From Aphrophora alni (lineage: Eukaryota > Arthropoda > Insecta > Hemiptera > Aphrophoridae), in assembly GCA_963513935.1 (NCBI GenBank), contig OY740774.1, positions 81,616,890 to 81,680,889 of the forward strand: a stretch of 64,000 nucleotides of DNA, in the 5' to 3' direction. The translations under genes were made by a program, and so were the position numbers. Positions 32,274 through 44,300 of this stretch are shown in pieces (the stretch's first letter is position 1; every line of letters begins with the position of its first letter). The notes under the pieces are model-generated. The model had not been told where the DNA came from. It was given only the letters and a program-made list of their open reading frames with translations, and made no database searches.

Positions 32274-33164
32274 CAGGGTGTCCCGTAAGTATTGACCAAA
32301 ACTTCACGAGGTTATACTATAGGTAAAAACAAACAATTTTCACCATATAATGTATAGTCCTATCTTGCTTAGTTTTCTGTCTATCTGTCTGTATGTGTTT
32401 TTTATAAAAAAATTTCTATCTTAAAAATGGTTTGAGATATCAAGTTGAAACTTTTTACATTTAATGACCTTATTAGTGTGCATCTTAGATAAAAGTTTGA
32501 AAATAATATCATTTACAGAAACAAAATGGCGGTCATTTAAAATGTTCAAATCCTAATAACTTTAAAACGAGTGGTGTTACAAAAAAAAGACAAGATACAT
32601 AAAAAATAGCCCCTTTTAATACAAGCATTTTGGTACCTGGTTTATTGATCTAAGATAAGTAGTAACAGAAATAAGTAAGATGTTATAATGTTGTGTGTGA
32701 TTTGATTTTGAAAATACATTGCAATTATGAATAAAACACATACCTTTACTTGGGAAATCTTACTTATTTCTGTTACTACTTATCTTAGATCAATAAACCA
32801 GGTACCAAAATGTTTGTACTAAAAGGGGCTATTTTTTATGCATCTTGTCTTTTTTTTGTAACATCACTCGTTTTAAAGTTATTAGGATTTGAACATTTTA
32901 AATGACCGCCATTTTGTTTCTGTAAATGATATTATTTTGAAACTTTTATCTAAGATGCACACTAATAAGGTCATTAAATGTAAAAAGTTTCAACTTGATA
33001 TCTCAAACCATTTTTAAGATAGAAATTTGTTTCTAAAAAACACATACAGACAGATAGACAGAAAACTAAGCAAGATAGGACTATACATTATATGGTGAAA
33101 ATTGTTTGTTTTTACCTATAGTATAACCTCGTGAAGTTTTGGTCAATACTTACGGGACACCCTG
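32274..33164. mobile_element. 891-bp palindromic (foldback) element
   Basis: Two arms of 408 bp (32274-32681 and 32757-33164) are almost perfect reverse complements around a 75-bp spacer. The ends read CAGGGTGTCCCGTAAGTATT and are flanked by TA on both sides (32272-32273, 33165-33166). Arms contain the ATGGCGGTCATTTAAAATG motif. No ORF. Likely a foldback derivative of a Tc1/mariner-class element; transcripts would form a long hairpin RNA. Confidence 0.88.
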
Positions 33165-33209
33165 TATATGTGTGTGATAAGAGACATGATTCTTCAATCA
33201 TACAATGTA

Positions 33210-33525
33210 TAATAATAATAAGGTATACTAGGCATGCATAATAAATATATAGTCACCTAGCAGAGTTAATAGAACAAGCGATTATAGATGCAGTGACTTG
33301 ATGAATGTAGTTATTAGTATTATCTTTGGCATTCATAACCTAGAAACTGGAATTCACACTTTTATAGATATCATTTTTTATTAAAGAAATGCATTTTGGG
33401 ACTTGAAATGTTTATTGCGCCACATAATATGATCTGATCCTTTAAATATAAGGTAAATACTTTATTTTTCATGATTTTTTATAGAAAAATCGAAGGACGA
33501 TCTAGAACTGATATTTACCTTACTA
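33210..33525 (-). repeat. (TA)n-ended repeat family, copy R3
   Basis: AGTCACCTAGC...AATAGAACAAGCG...GAATGTAGT...ACTTTTATA...AATGCATTTTGGGACT aligns with the plus-strand sequence of R2 (30221-30400), and its distal half aligns directly with R4. Minus-strand reading gives YLPYI-x-RIRSYYVAQ and FQVPKCISLIKN with stops. Confidence 0.6.
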
Positions 33526-35240
33526 TGAACTTATTCTTTCAGCATGACTTGAATGTGCTTCAATGGAAAATGATTCTACAAAACATGTTGGCCAAATAGA
33601 AATGAGACATAGACAAATTTATTAAGGCCTTTTTCTGATCAAAAATGTTCATGATTTAACTGAACAGTGCTTTCAACAATTTGTTTTAAAATATAGGCTA
33701 AGTACAAGCTAATACTTACTTACCTTCAAACGCTGTCATATTGCAGAATAATTTAAACTATAATAATAAATTTGATAACCTAAGTCACCATTAATTGCTA
33801 ATGAGCCAACGGTTTTCTATCAAAATATTGTGAAATACTAATCAACTATTTTTAACCAGCATTTTTTAACTTTTTTTAAACTTTTCAATAACAAATATAC
33901 AATATTATTATAATATCTACCGGCACAAAAAATGAGCACAGATAAAATACCCAAATGTCCCAAATATTCAGATGGAATGATGGATACAGATGAAAAGTGT
34001 TATATTATTCTGTGGTAATATTTGCTCAATGTTGATATGTCATTAAATGCACTGACTATGATATAGGTGATCAATTCACAGTATGTTGGTGTGGTTGTTA
34101 TGAATTTCCGCAAATTGTCGTCTTACTTTATTTTCCTAATAAAGAAAAAACGTGATATCTTTATGGATATATTACTGTTTTAAAATAATGATGTTGGAAG
34201 ACGAATTGCCTATATTTTGCAACATAATAGCTTAGCTTAGACAACAACAATAATACATCATTACCTAAAGATGAAACCAGCAACACTTGATCAAGCCTAA
34301 CCAAATCTAATGTAATTCATAATTATTTACGGTTTAAAGCAATATAATTTTTTTCGAACTTTAAATCCGGGCTCAGCCTCAAATAAATAATTGATTGTGG
34401 AAAATTATATTTTAAAGTAATATCCATACGTGTATTATAGATGCAAATTATTCGTTTTGCAAATTATTCATTGTGCAAATTATATATTAATTTTTTTTTA
34501 AATTATATAAATATACCTAAAAGATTACTTGGGTGATTTTGTTCACAGTTAGTTGACCAATAATAAAGATGGAAGTGTACCTCAGTTGGAAGTCGGTGTT
34601 GTTAACTAATTTATGTTGTTGTGTTAATAAAGAAAAAGAAATTAAAACGGAGAAGCAGCTGATTCAGCTAGTGACACATCTGTTAAATGAAATGTCAAAA
34701 AGAAAAAGACTTCGTTCTTTTGTGGACAGTTTAGGTGATGTTAAAGCAGGGAAGTCATTGGTTTAGTATAAGTCTTTGTGAATAGAACATTGTTCAATTG
34801 ATTGTTATAAATCATAATGAATATCTTCCCTTGTCATTTGATCAATTAAAAGCTATGTTTAATACATAATTCATGTCACTTGTTCATGATGTGTTGAGTA
34901 CTGCGTGTGTTTATCTTATCGTAAGTTAAAAATCAGTATTGATCCCCACAATGCAAACATAATTTGTTAAGTGTTTAAAAGATAAAATCCGGAACATTAG
35001 ACTGTGTTGAAGCACCTACAGTTAGTTGTAACATTTTCGTTGTTGGGTAAAGTAGTCTGATATTTATTCTCAATTTTCATCATGGGTATAATATCTAGGC
35101 GTCCTACAATGTTTTATCGCCAAAGAAAAAAGAATATGTGATATTATTTTGTACGAGTTTTAGCATACATTTTTAAAGATAGGTATCTTTTGTATTTATA
35201 TTTTATTTACGAGCCAGTATTAAATTTTACATAAATAAAC
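33526..35240. other. Upstream region of SLC37-like gene
   Basis: AT-rich. A 65-codon ORF at 34569-34766 (MEVYLSWKSVLLTNLCCCVN..., KEKEIKTEKQLIQLVTHLLN, EMSKRKRLRSFVDSLGD) has mixed, protein-like composition and could be an upstream exon or small ORF; no homologue was recognised. No TATA or initiator assignment is possible. Confidence 0.3.
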
Positions 35241-35338
35241 ATGAGTACAGAAATTAAGGACGTGCCTATAGGAATTAAAATAATTCAGAGAATTACTGAC
35301 AAGTGCTGTCCAAGGAGAACATTTAACAGAAACTTATG
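35241..35338 (+). CDS. SLC37-like exon 1
   Basis: ATG at 35241 begins MSTEIKDVPIGIKIIQRITD, followed by KCCPRRTFNRNL and two bases TG before donor GTGAGT (35339-35344). The start is chosen because it is the first ATG of the open frame, with AAC before it, and the N-terminal length fits the family. Support rests on phase agreement with exon 2 and the classic donor. Confidence 0.8.
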
Positions 35339-38300
35339 GTGAGTACAATACTACAAATTTTAAGTTAATTCCACATCATTTTTAGAGCCTATTCATGTAA
35401 AAACTGAATATGAAAGCTGTAATGGAAGAATTTGACTCTTTGTTTTCAATGTGTTGCATATATCTTATTGTATCTACCCATTGTGTCAAGACAGGTAATT
35501 GTTTTCAAATAAAGTTACCTGTGTTTTTGGCGATTTAAAAAAAAAATCATATTCTATATAGGCCTACCTTATTTCTTAATAATAAAATAAGTTTTTAATG
35601 AGGAGCTAACTTTTTCATGGGAAAAAAAAAAACATAATTTTAACTTTTCTAGGTTAATTAAGGTCCATTAAGTGAATTACGCGTTAAAATAGGTTTGTAC
35701 ATGTAAATTTGTTAAAAATAAAGAACTTGTGTGTTATTTCCCAAGCAGTCACCTAACCAAGTAGGCTACTAACCGCGCTCAATGTTGCTTGACTTCGGTG
35801 ATCTAAAATGCATTGAATTCTGTACTTTTGTAATTGCTATTTTTTGGTGAAAAAGTTATCTCAGCGTTGAAAACTTATTTTATTATTTAGAAATAAGGAA
35901 TGTAAAACTTGATTTAAAAAAATCGCCCAAAATACCGGTAACTTTCTTTGTAAACAATTACCAGACATTACCATTTGATGCAGAATCCAACCACATTGTT
36001 TTCAAATTTCAGAATTTATACCTCTGTACAGGTTGACAAGCAATTGCCATAACCTTTTATTTTTACAACTTATCATGGTTATAAATTACTTCAGCACAAA
36101 TTTTTGTTATTAACATTTTTGATCGCCTTAAAAAATTAATCTTAAATAAAGTTTTTCCACCATCATCTTGCATCATGAAAGCAAATTTAAGGTGTTCTAT
36201 CATATTCCACGAGTTGCGTTTTAAAATATTTAGTCATATAAAAGTGAAAAAGGTCTCTTCATACTTTTGTTTAACACTATATACTAATAGTATTATATTT
36301 GTACAATATTAATTAATTAATTTAGGTAATTAATTATTTATATATAAAAAGAACATTCCTTCTTGTATGAAAAATGGTTTTCCCTTCGTACATAGGGCCT
36401 AATATTTTATTTCCTCACAGTTAAAACTTTAAATTTCAAAATAGGCCTAAATAATTGTATGGCATGTTTAATAATTTAGTTGATAACAGTAATAATGCAC
36501 TATCTCTTCTTTTTATATTTATTCTATTTAAGCCTACCATAAAATTTCTCAATTTATTCTAGGTAAGGTAATATGTTAAGAAAAATTTTTCCTTCAGCAT
36601 ACCTATACATCTTTCCTACAGTCCAAATAGCTGAACCACTGTTCATCTTGTATTTGTTCATTGATTTCTTGTTTCGTGTATTATGGATCTATTCAGGGGT
36701 GTCCGCCCCTACTGTCCCTATGATGATAATTCCTACCATAACTTGTTACCTTATTTCGCCTACTCCAAACATTGAGTTTTATTAAGTATTCATGCAAAAT
36801 TTTCCAAGTTAGATTTAGAATTAGGCCTATATCAATACGCTGGAATTGAAATCTGTGGCTAAAATTTTCTTATACTTAGGGCCTATTATAGATTTGAGTA
36901 GGTAATGAAGAAGACTATGTCCTCCCTTTCTTGATTTGATGTAGCTATTCGCTAACATCAATGTGTATAGTAGGTACTTTAGCCTAATGAATTGAAAAAA
37001 ATAACTAAATGAAGCAAAAGTTTTGAAGTATTGTTTTATTTGTTGAATTAGGCCTAGAATTATTGGGTTTTTAATTAATTAAAAATGACCTCACAAAGGA
37101 GAAACAAGTGCCTAAAACATTTAGTTATAATCAAAATTGTAGCCTACAAATAAATTTACTTTTATTAGTATTAATGAAATAAAAAAAATTGTTTAATAAA
37201 AAAATGGGTTTATTAAAACAATAGCTCAATGTTTATATATATAGCCGTGCACAAATACAATAACTGAATGGCCATAGTCAGTGAGATTACAATATTGCAA
37301 AGTATTTATAACAAAATTTATAGGGATGAAATGTTAAAAATAACAATAAATAATACAATTATAAAAAACAAATAATAAATAGATATTATAGCAAAACAAA
37401 TAAATGTAATGAAATAGAGTTTGTAAATATTTAATTGAACATAATACATAACAAAGATTTTGACAAAGAACGTTCAATAGAGTAACACTAATTAATTCAT
37501 TCATTGCCTTCTTTTGCTAACAATCATAGTACTGAATTTGTCAAAACATAATACACATACAATGCACAAAACAATACATTACGATTAATAATTTAACATT
37601 ACAAAAAACAATCATCAAAATAGGTAGGGTCTAATTCATAAGTTATTTATGGGCACAGGTCTTTCAAATACTCTGATATTGAATAGAATATTTGTGGAGT
37701 TATATATAATGTCTTCATCTTGGATTTTTTGTAGTGTTATTTATGTCTCTTTTTCATTTATGTTCTTCTAGCTTAATTCAAAATGTTAATTTTTAAAAGA
37801 AATCAAAATTTAAAAAACGAAGAATATAAATAACCTATCATTATTTAAAAAAAAAAAAATATATTAATATTCTTTTAGTACCGGTAGGCTAACTATTTTT
37901 TTTAAAAAACCAATCATAGTAGGAAATACTACTAGAAATTAAAATTGTTTGGTTTGTGTCTAATTTAACAAAATTAAATTTTTGTTTGTTTGAATTATTG
38001 AGACCATGAAAAATATAGCACTAATTTTCTTGTTCTTCTAACCAATTCCATTGAAAATGTAATAAGCTACTTGAATTAGATGTCTCGCTTGTTTTTTACT
38101 AAGTTTAATGATATTATTTATACTACTTTGATCATTTTCAAATTTTGATTTCATCATCTACACGAACACAAATTTTAAACACCTTCAAAATTTACACTTG
38201 TCATGATGCATGCCTTGTATTTTAAAGTAGTCTAGTTTTAATTGTCTATATTTCTTATTTTTCATAAGTTAAAAACCATAATTTCTTAATAATCTCAATA

Positions 38301-41300
38301 ATTATTGAAACTATAGAGTTGTATAATACAATACAAAATATTTATTTTTCACCAATGAAATTCAAATAGGCTACATATCATTGACAAATGAACTTACCTT
38401 AAATAAAAAAAGATTCTATACAAATACAATATTAAAATATGTAGTGAAAAATTAGGTAATTCCTGATCCTGGTTAGAATTTACCATAAACAATTCTATTA
38501 ACAATAATTCTGCGAGGAAAGAAGTGGGGCAAAAAAGGTTTTGCTAGAATGCCTCTTCAAAACAAAGTTTTGGGTACTAGCCTTATTTACAACACATTTC
38601 AAATTATAACAATTCTATAATTTAACAAATACATTAAATTAATACTTCCATCTGCTTTAACACAAGATAAAACACAATGCAATGAATGCATTTATGCAAC
38701 CAAGACTCAAATTCATACAAATAGTAAACACTGCCACTACTTATTGAGAACAACTTTAACAACCATAAAATACAATTAAATACAATAGACACATAATGAA
38801 AACATGTTTTAATCTTTAAAGGATGCTCAACATCGTTCTCCTTATATAACCACTTCTTAATAAATTTAGAAAAAAGTAGATTCTGATTCCATCAATTGGA
38901 ATTCTTTATTAAATTTAATACACAATTTCACCCCTCTAAATAAATAAAACATTTTAAAAGCATTTAATTTCGATCTAGGCAAAATTTTAACTACTTTTCA
39001 TTTTTCTCTTAATTATTTTATTTATACTTAATTAATTTAGATTTTTCTTATAACAACTTAAGTGGACATTTGCTTGAAACAATAAACCTGTGTGTTATAA
39101 AAGATGTATTTGGTTTGGAAACATGTATGGTATGGGTTTGTAATCATAGAAGTGATATTTGTAATATTTATTTATATTTACAAAGCTACATATTTTACAG
39201 CAATTAATTATAGTTCGCTCTTTTTTCTTCTAAATTTAAACAGATAAAAATGAATGTGTAGTAGGCCTAACACTTATTTTAAAACCCCTTTTCTTCAAGA
39301 ATGAGAAAATGTGTAGATTAATATTTACAGGTTTTTTCATCATATATAGTATTTTTGATTTTAGATGTAATATTTTTGGTTCAATTGCAAAAATTACTAG
39401 TAGGCCTACCTAATTTATTTCATACAGAGTGAACCAAAAATAGGTGGTCAGTAAATGATTATATTCATTGTAAAAATTATATTCTTTTTTTTGGTGTACA
39501 GTAATACAAAAAAAACTTATACCAATACTATACAAAAGCACTGAAAATATTTCAACACAGGTGTTCAAATATCTCTCCATTACAATTTATATAACTATCA
39601 ACATTTTGAACAAGTTTCTTTGTGTATAAATTTCTTGAAATACATCTCTGAAGTTATTTTTCAATCAACAACACTTTGTAGTTTTTAACTATAAATTTTG
39701 TTTTTGATTAGCCTACTTCTCACAATAAAAAATCCATTAGTTTAAACACTGGTAGATTGTATCTGAAATTATTAGATTTTTTTTCAATTTCATTCAAATG
39801 CAGATGGCTATTTGGGTCATCCTTCAATAATCCGTGAATTAGCTGCAGGTTTCAATCCAATAGATTTCAGAATTCAAATAAGAGACGTTTGAGAAATGTT
39901 AAATTCTGCTGAGTCTCTTCTAGTTGACTTTTTAGGACTATGAACAAAAATTTGGCAACATTGTAGTTTTTGAAAACTATTTTGGTTTGACAAATTGTTA
40001 TGGTATTTAGAAATAATTGAGTCAGTGGCTATATTAAATTTGTCACAAATGTGGTAAATGGTTTATCTCTTAGGGGCTTCAAATGTTTCAACACATTTTG
40101 TTTTAGAACAGAGTCAGATTTTCAATACTCTTTTAACACCATTTTTCTTGTATAAGTATTTAAATTATTTTTCACTACACTACTATGAGTTCAGCTGTTT
40201 TCGTATGTGTTTACAACCTGAGAAACATCGAGTTTACGTGCGAGGCTTTAGCCGAGTTTCCCACAGCTGATTTTCCCACTCTAGAGTGGAAAATGTTATT
40301 TTCTGCACTAGCAGATGATGTTGAAATCTCGTAAAATATCCTTTAACGTATAGGCCTAAAATATGATTTAAAAAACCTCTTGTGTGTTTTAGTAAACTAC
40401 CAAGATCTGTTTAATTTTTTTTTACCGATGTCTCGTAAAATATCTTTCAATGGATAATAAATATAATATGATAAAGAAAAGCTCTTGTGTATTCTAGTAA
40501 ATTACCAAGATTAAATAAAAAAAATTAATTTAATGCATAATAGCAAACCAATATGTCCTCTACAATAAGTCCACCTGAATTAAATTTTACATAGAAAAAT
40601 AATCAGCTGTAAAATATCCTTTAACATATAGGCCTAAAATATGATTTAAAAAACCTCTAGTGTGTTCTAGTAAACTACCAAGATCCGTTTAATTTTTTTT
40701 AACGATGTCTTGTTTTTATTCCGTAGGTGAAAAGTATCGTTCAAAACACGAGCGAAATTGTTTTGCATATTCTCGACCATATTTGAAGTGCTCGATAAAT
40801 CTCGCACTTCAAACATATGGTCTCGAACATGCAAAACCCCACTTTCCACTCTTGTTATGAAATATACTATTCCACTATGGGTTTTCTTAACTAGGCCTAC
40901 CTGAAAAGAATAAGATAACATTTAAATTTATTATTTTAGTTTAAAATTTAATGTACTATCTCAACTACTTTTGATTCCTCAGCTAATATAATTGTATATG
41001 TCTATATAATATTAAAATGAACTTAATTATTTACGGTCCGCTTACTGTAATTCACATTGTATATTGTAAATTAATCTATTTGTTCTCATTAGACAGTTTA
41101 TTCTAAAGTAAATGTTGAAAATATTCATTAACTGTAATCAACTATTTGCGTTATTAGATATAGAAAACATGTCAAATCACCACTTATTCTATCTCGTTAA
41201 CTTGTAATCCTAAGATAGACAAACTTTTCAAAATGATTGCTAAATGTAATTAAAAGACTCTATAAAAGGTTACAATAGTTGGAAGTACAGGGATTATAAC

Positions 41301-44300
41301 TACAACTCCTTCAAAATAGTTTTCATTTAATAAATAAGCTGTCAAATTTATTAACACTGATTCCATCTCTATTATAACTGGGAATACCTTCATTTTTTTT
41401 AAGGTGTTTCTTTAAAAACAAAATCTAATTGGAATCCGCTTAGCCTATGTTGTTCTGTTTAGAGGAAGTTATGTGATGGGATCATAAATCAATGATGTGT
41501 TTTTCATGGTAGTATCTTTTGAGGTTTCTGAGTCTAAGTGGTTTTTGGAATGATGTCTTTCTGTAATTGGTTTGTGTATTATTTTACAGCCCATTGGGGA
41601 CGTCTGATTATTACCATATTGCCATATCTGGAGGTTTTTTTAATAACTTGAAATTTGAAAATAGCTGCTACACCACCAATAAAATTGTGATTTTGTAAAA
41701 ATTGGCTATAACAATTTTTGATAAAATTTTCTAAAATGAAGCGTCTAAGGATATAAACAAACCTATAGGTCGCAATTAAAAAAAAAAAGAAAACAAAAAC
41801 ACCAATTATGGAGCTGTAATAAAGGTTTAATTTCATAAAATTAGTTCTACCAATTTCATTAAAATTTTGATAGAATGTAAAGATTCAGTAATAATTAAAA
41901 AAAAATAAAAAAATTAACCTTTAGGCTAATGTTGTCGCTAAAAACTTGAGATTAATCAAATCCGATTTACACTTATTTATGTCACAAATTAAGCAATTTT
42001 AGGTTCCATTTAAATATTTTAAAATATTAAGAAAAAAATAATTAGGAGAGTGATCCTTCAAAATACCAACTTTTATACCCCCTAAGAAAAAACATGGGGA
42101 AAACTCGGTAATAAAGGAAATAATATTTTTACTTCTTACATGTAATATTAGAGATATTTTTGGACAGATGTCAACTATTATTTTGCATGTGCCTATTATA
42201 GGTGTGTGGGAAAATTAGAGCAATGTTTTGAACCGTTTATTATTTGATTTGGACTTATCTAATGTTTCACTAAGACACATCAGGAGCATAGCAGTTTGAT
42301 AGATAAAAGGCCTAACTCTTCAATTTTATTACTTTGAACATATGTATCAAGTCTAACTTACGGTACATCTTTATTTAGAAAAACTATGACAATCTATTGT
42401 TTGACTGTTTGGAAGTAGCCTACAATTCTTTATTGTTAGGATTTTTTTTTTACAATTTGGTTTAAACTATTGTGAATAATTGTATCATATAACAATAGTA
42501 CATATCATTTTTATTTACAGTTGTTTTTCCACCCTGATGCCATCTTTGCAATGATAAATAATAATTTGACACTAAGTCTGTCCCCCACCCCTAAAATTGG
42601 TTTGCCTTAACTATATTGATTTCATTTTGAATTAAAAACTTATTGAGATTGTATCCAAATCACAATTTAAAGAAAAAGAATAGTAATTCAATTACTTACA
42701 TTATTGATTTCTCTTTTATATGATTGGAAAACAATATTCATTATCAAATTTTTGCTTGTGAGAGGTTATTATTTCATTAAGATACATAGGGATGTTCCAC
42801 GAAGAGATTGTTATTTTTGAATTATTATGCCAGACATATGTATCACTCTACAAATTTGATACTTTACAGTTTTGTTATATAGATATGTGAAAAAAAAATA
42901 CCCTAGAATTTCATTTTTTTAAATGGTAAATCAAAACAAAATAATGGAATAACATAAAGAACACCGATCTTTTTGATAGAACCACTTCCTCCCATAATGC
43001 AATGCAATTGAATTGTGCATTGCCATTTGTCGAAGATCAGTGGTTGTTTTGTTAGCACACAACAATGAAACAATTTGGTATTTGCGTTCAACCAGTTTAT
43101 ATGTGATATTTAAACCTCGAAATAATTAATTTTTCAATTGAACAAAAAGTGAAATATAATTTATTGTTGGGCTATTGCTTTTGAAAATGAATACGAAGTG
43201 ATAAGGTGTGTTCAAAGAATCTACCTAAATGTAGTTCCTCCATAATGAAAATAAATTCATAAATGAAAAAAATATGCTACTAGAAACTTGATCAGTTTCA
43301 AAAAAAATATCATTGATTTTATAACACAGAAAATGAAGAGCTTGCATGTGCTACTTTACTGAAATCTCCAAACATTTTTTTCAAAAATGATTAAGCCTCT
43401 TTTTTGTTTCGTTGCTATCAGTGTATAGCTGTTGGTGGAGATCAATTTGAATAAAGGTCAATTTGGATCATTTCTTACTGTTATTTTTATTTATTAAATT
43501 TTACACATTTTCATGGTATCTGCAAATCAACAATTTATAATGGTTATGCAAATAAAATCGTTTTGGTGAAAACGTACCATTATTTTGTTATTCCTCCATT
43601 TTGTTTTGATTGACCATAACAAATGAAACTCAAGGGTACTTTTTTTACATATCAATGTAACATAACTTTAACACGTTAAGTGCCATGGGGGGCTGATCGG
43701 TACGACAGCAAGCTCATAGTTAAAGTGGTGTGTCGGCCGATCGGTCCGACACTACCAATAATGCAAGATTTTATTTTAGAGTCTTTTACTAGTAAGTGTT
43801 GCAACCTAGCGGAAAACAATACACTAAGTGAAATGTAGAAGATTGTAGCTAATAACTGTAGATATTTCATTTTATTATCTTTAAATAGTGTTGCGTAGCA
43901 ACCAAATAAAATACCTCAACAATATGTTAATTTCGTCGTACCGATTTGTAAGGCAGCGAAATTTTCAGTTGGAATTATAGATTAATGCATTAAAACAAGT
44001 ATTATACAGTTTGAACATTCTACAGTTATTATATTTTTTAAAAATAAACGTATAAAAGTTAACTATTACGGTAAGCAAACAATAAATTTTGCATATTTTT
44101 GTATAAAACATTGAACAATTACAAAATTGGAAAGCAATTTTTTAAAACTGTTTAACAATGTTATTTATTTGCAATTAAGTTTTTAAATATCATTTATTTA
44201 TATTATTACTGTCTAAAATGTAAGATGAAAGCATTTTGAAAGCAAAATGAAAGCATTTAAAATCTGTTATTGACAAGTATTGGTGTTGCGGTCGTGGTCT

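Noticed and set aside
37222..37240. Assigning the LINE 3' end next to (TA)n to the R family
   Set aside because: The adjacent sequence (AGCCGTGCACAAATAC) matches LINE copy B, not the R-family tail; the (TA)n is coincidental.
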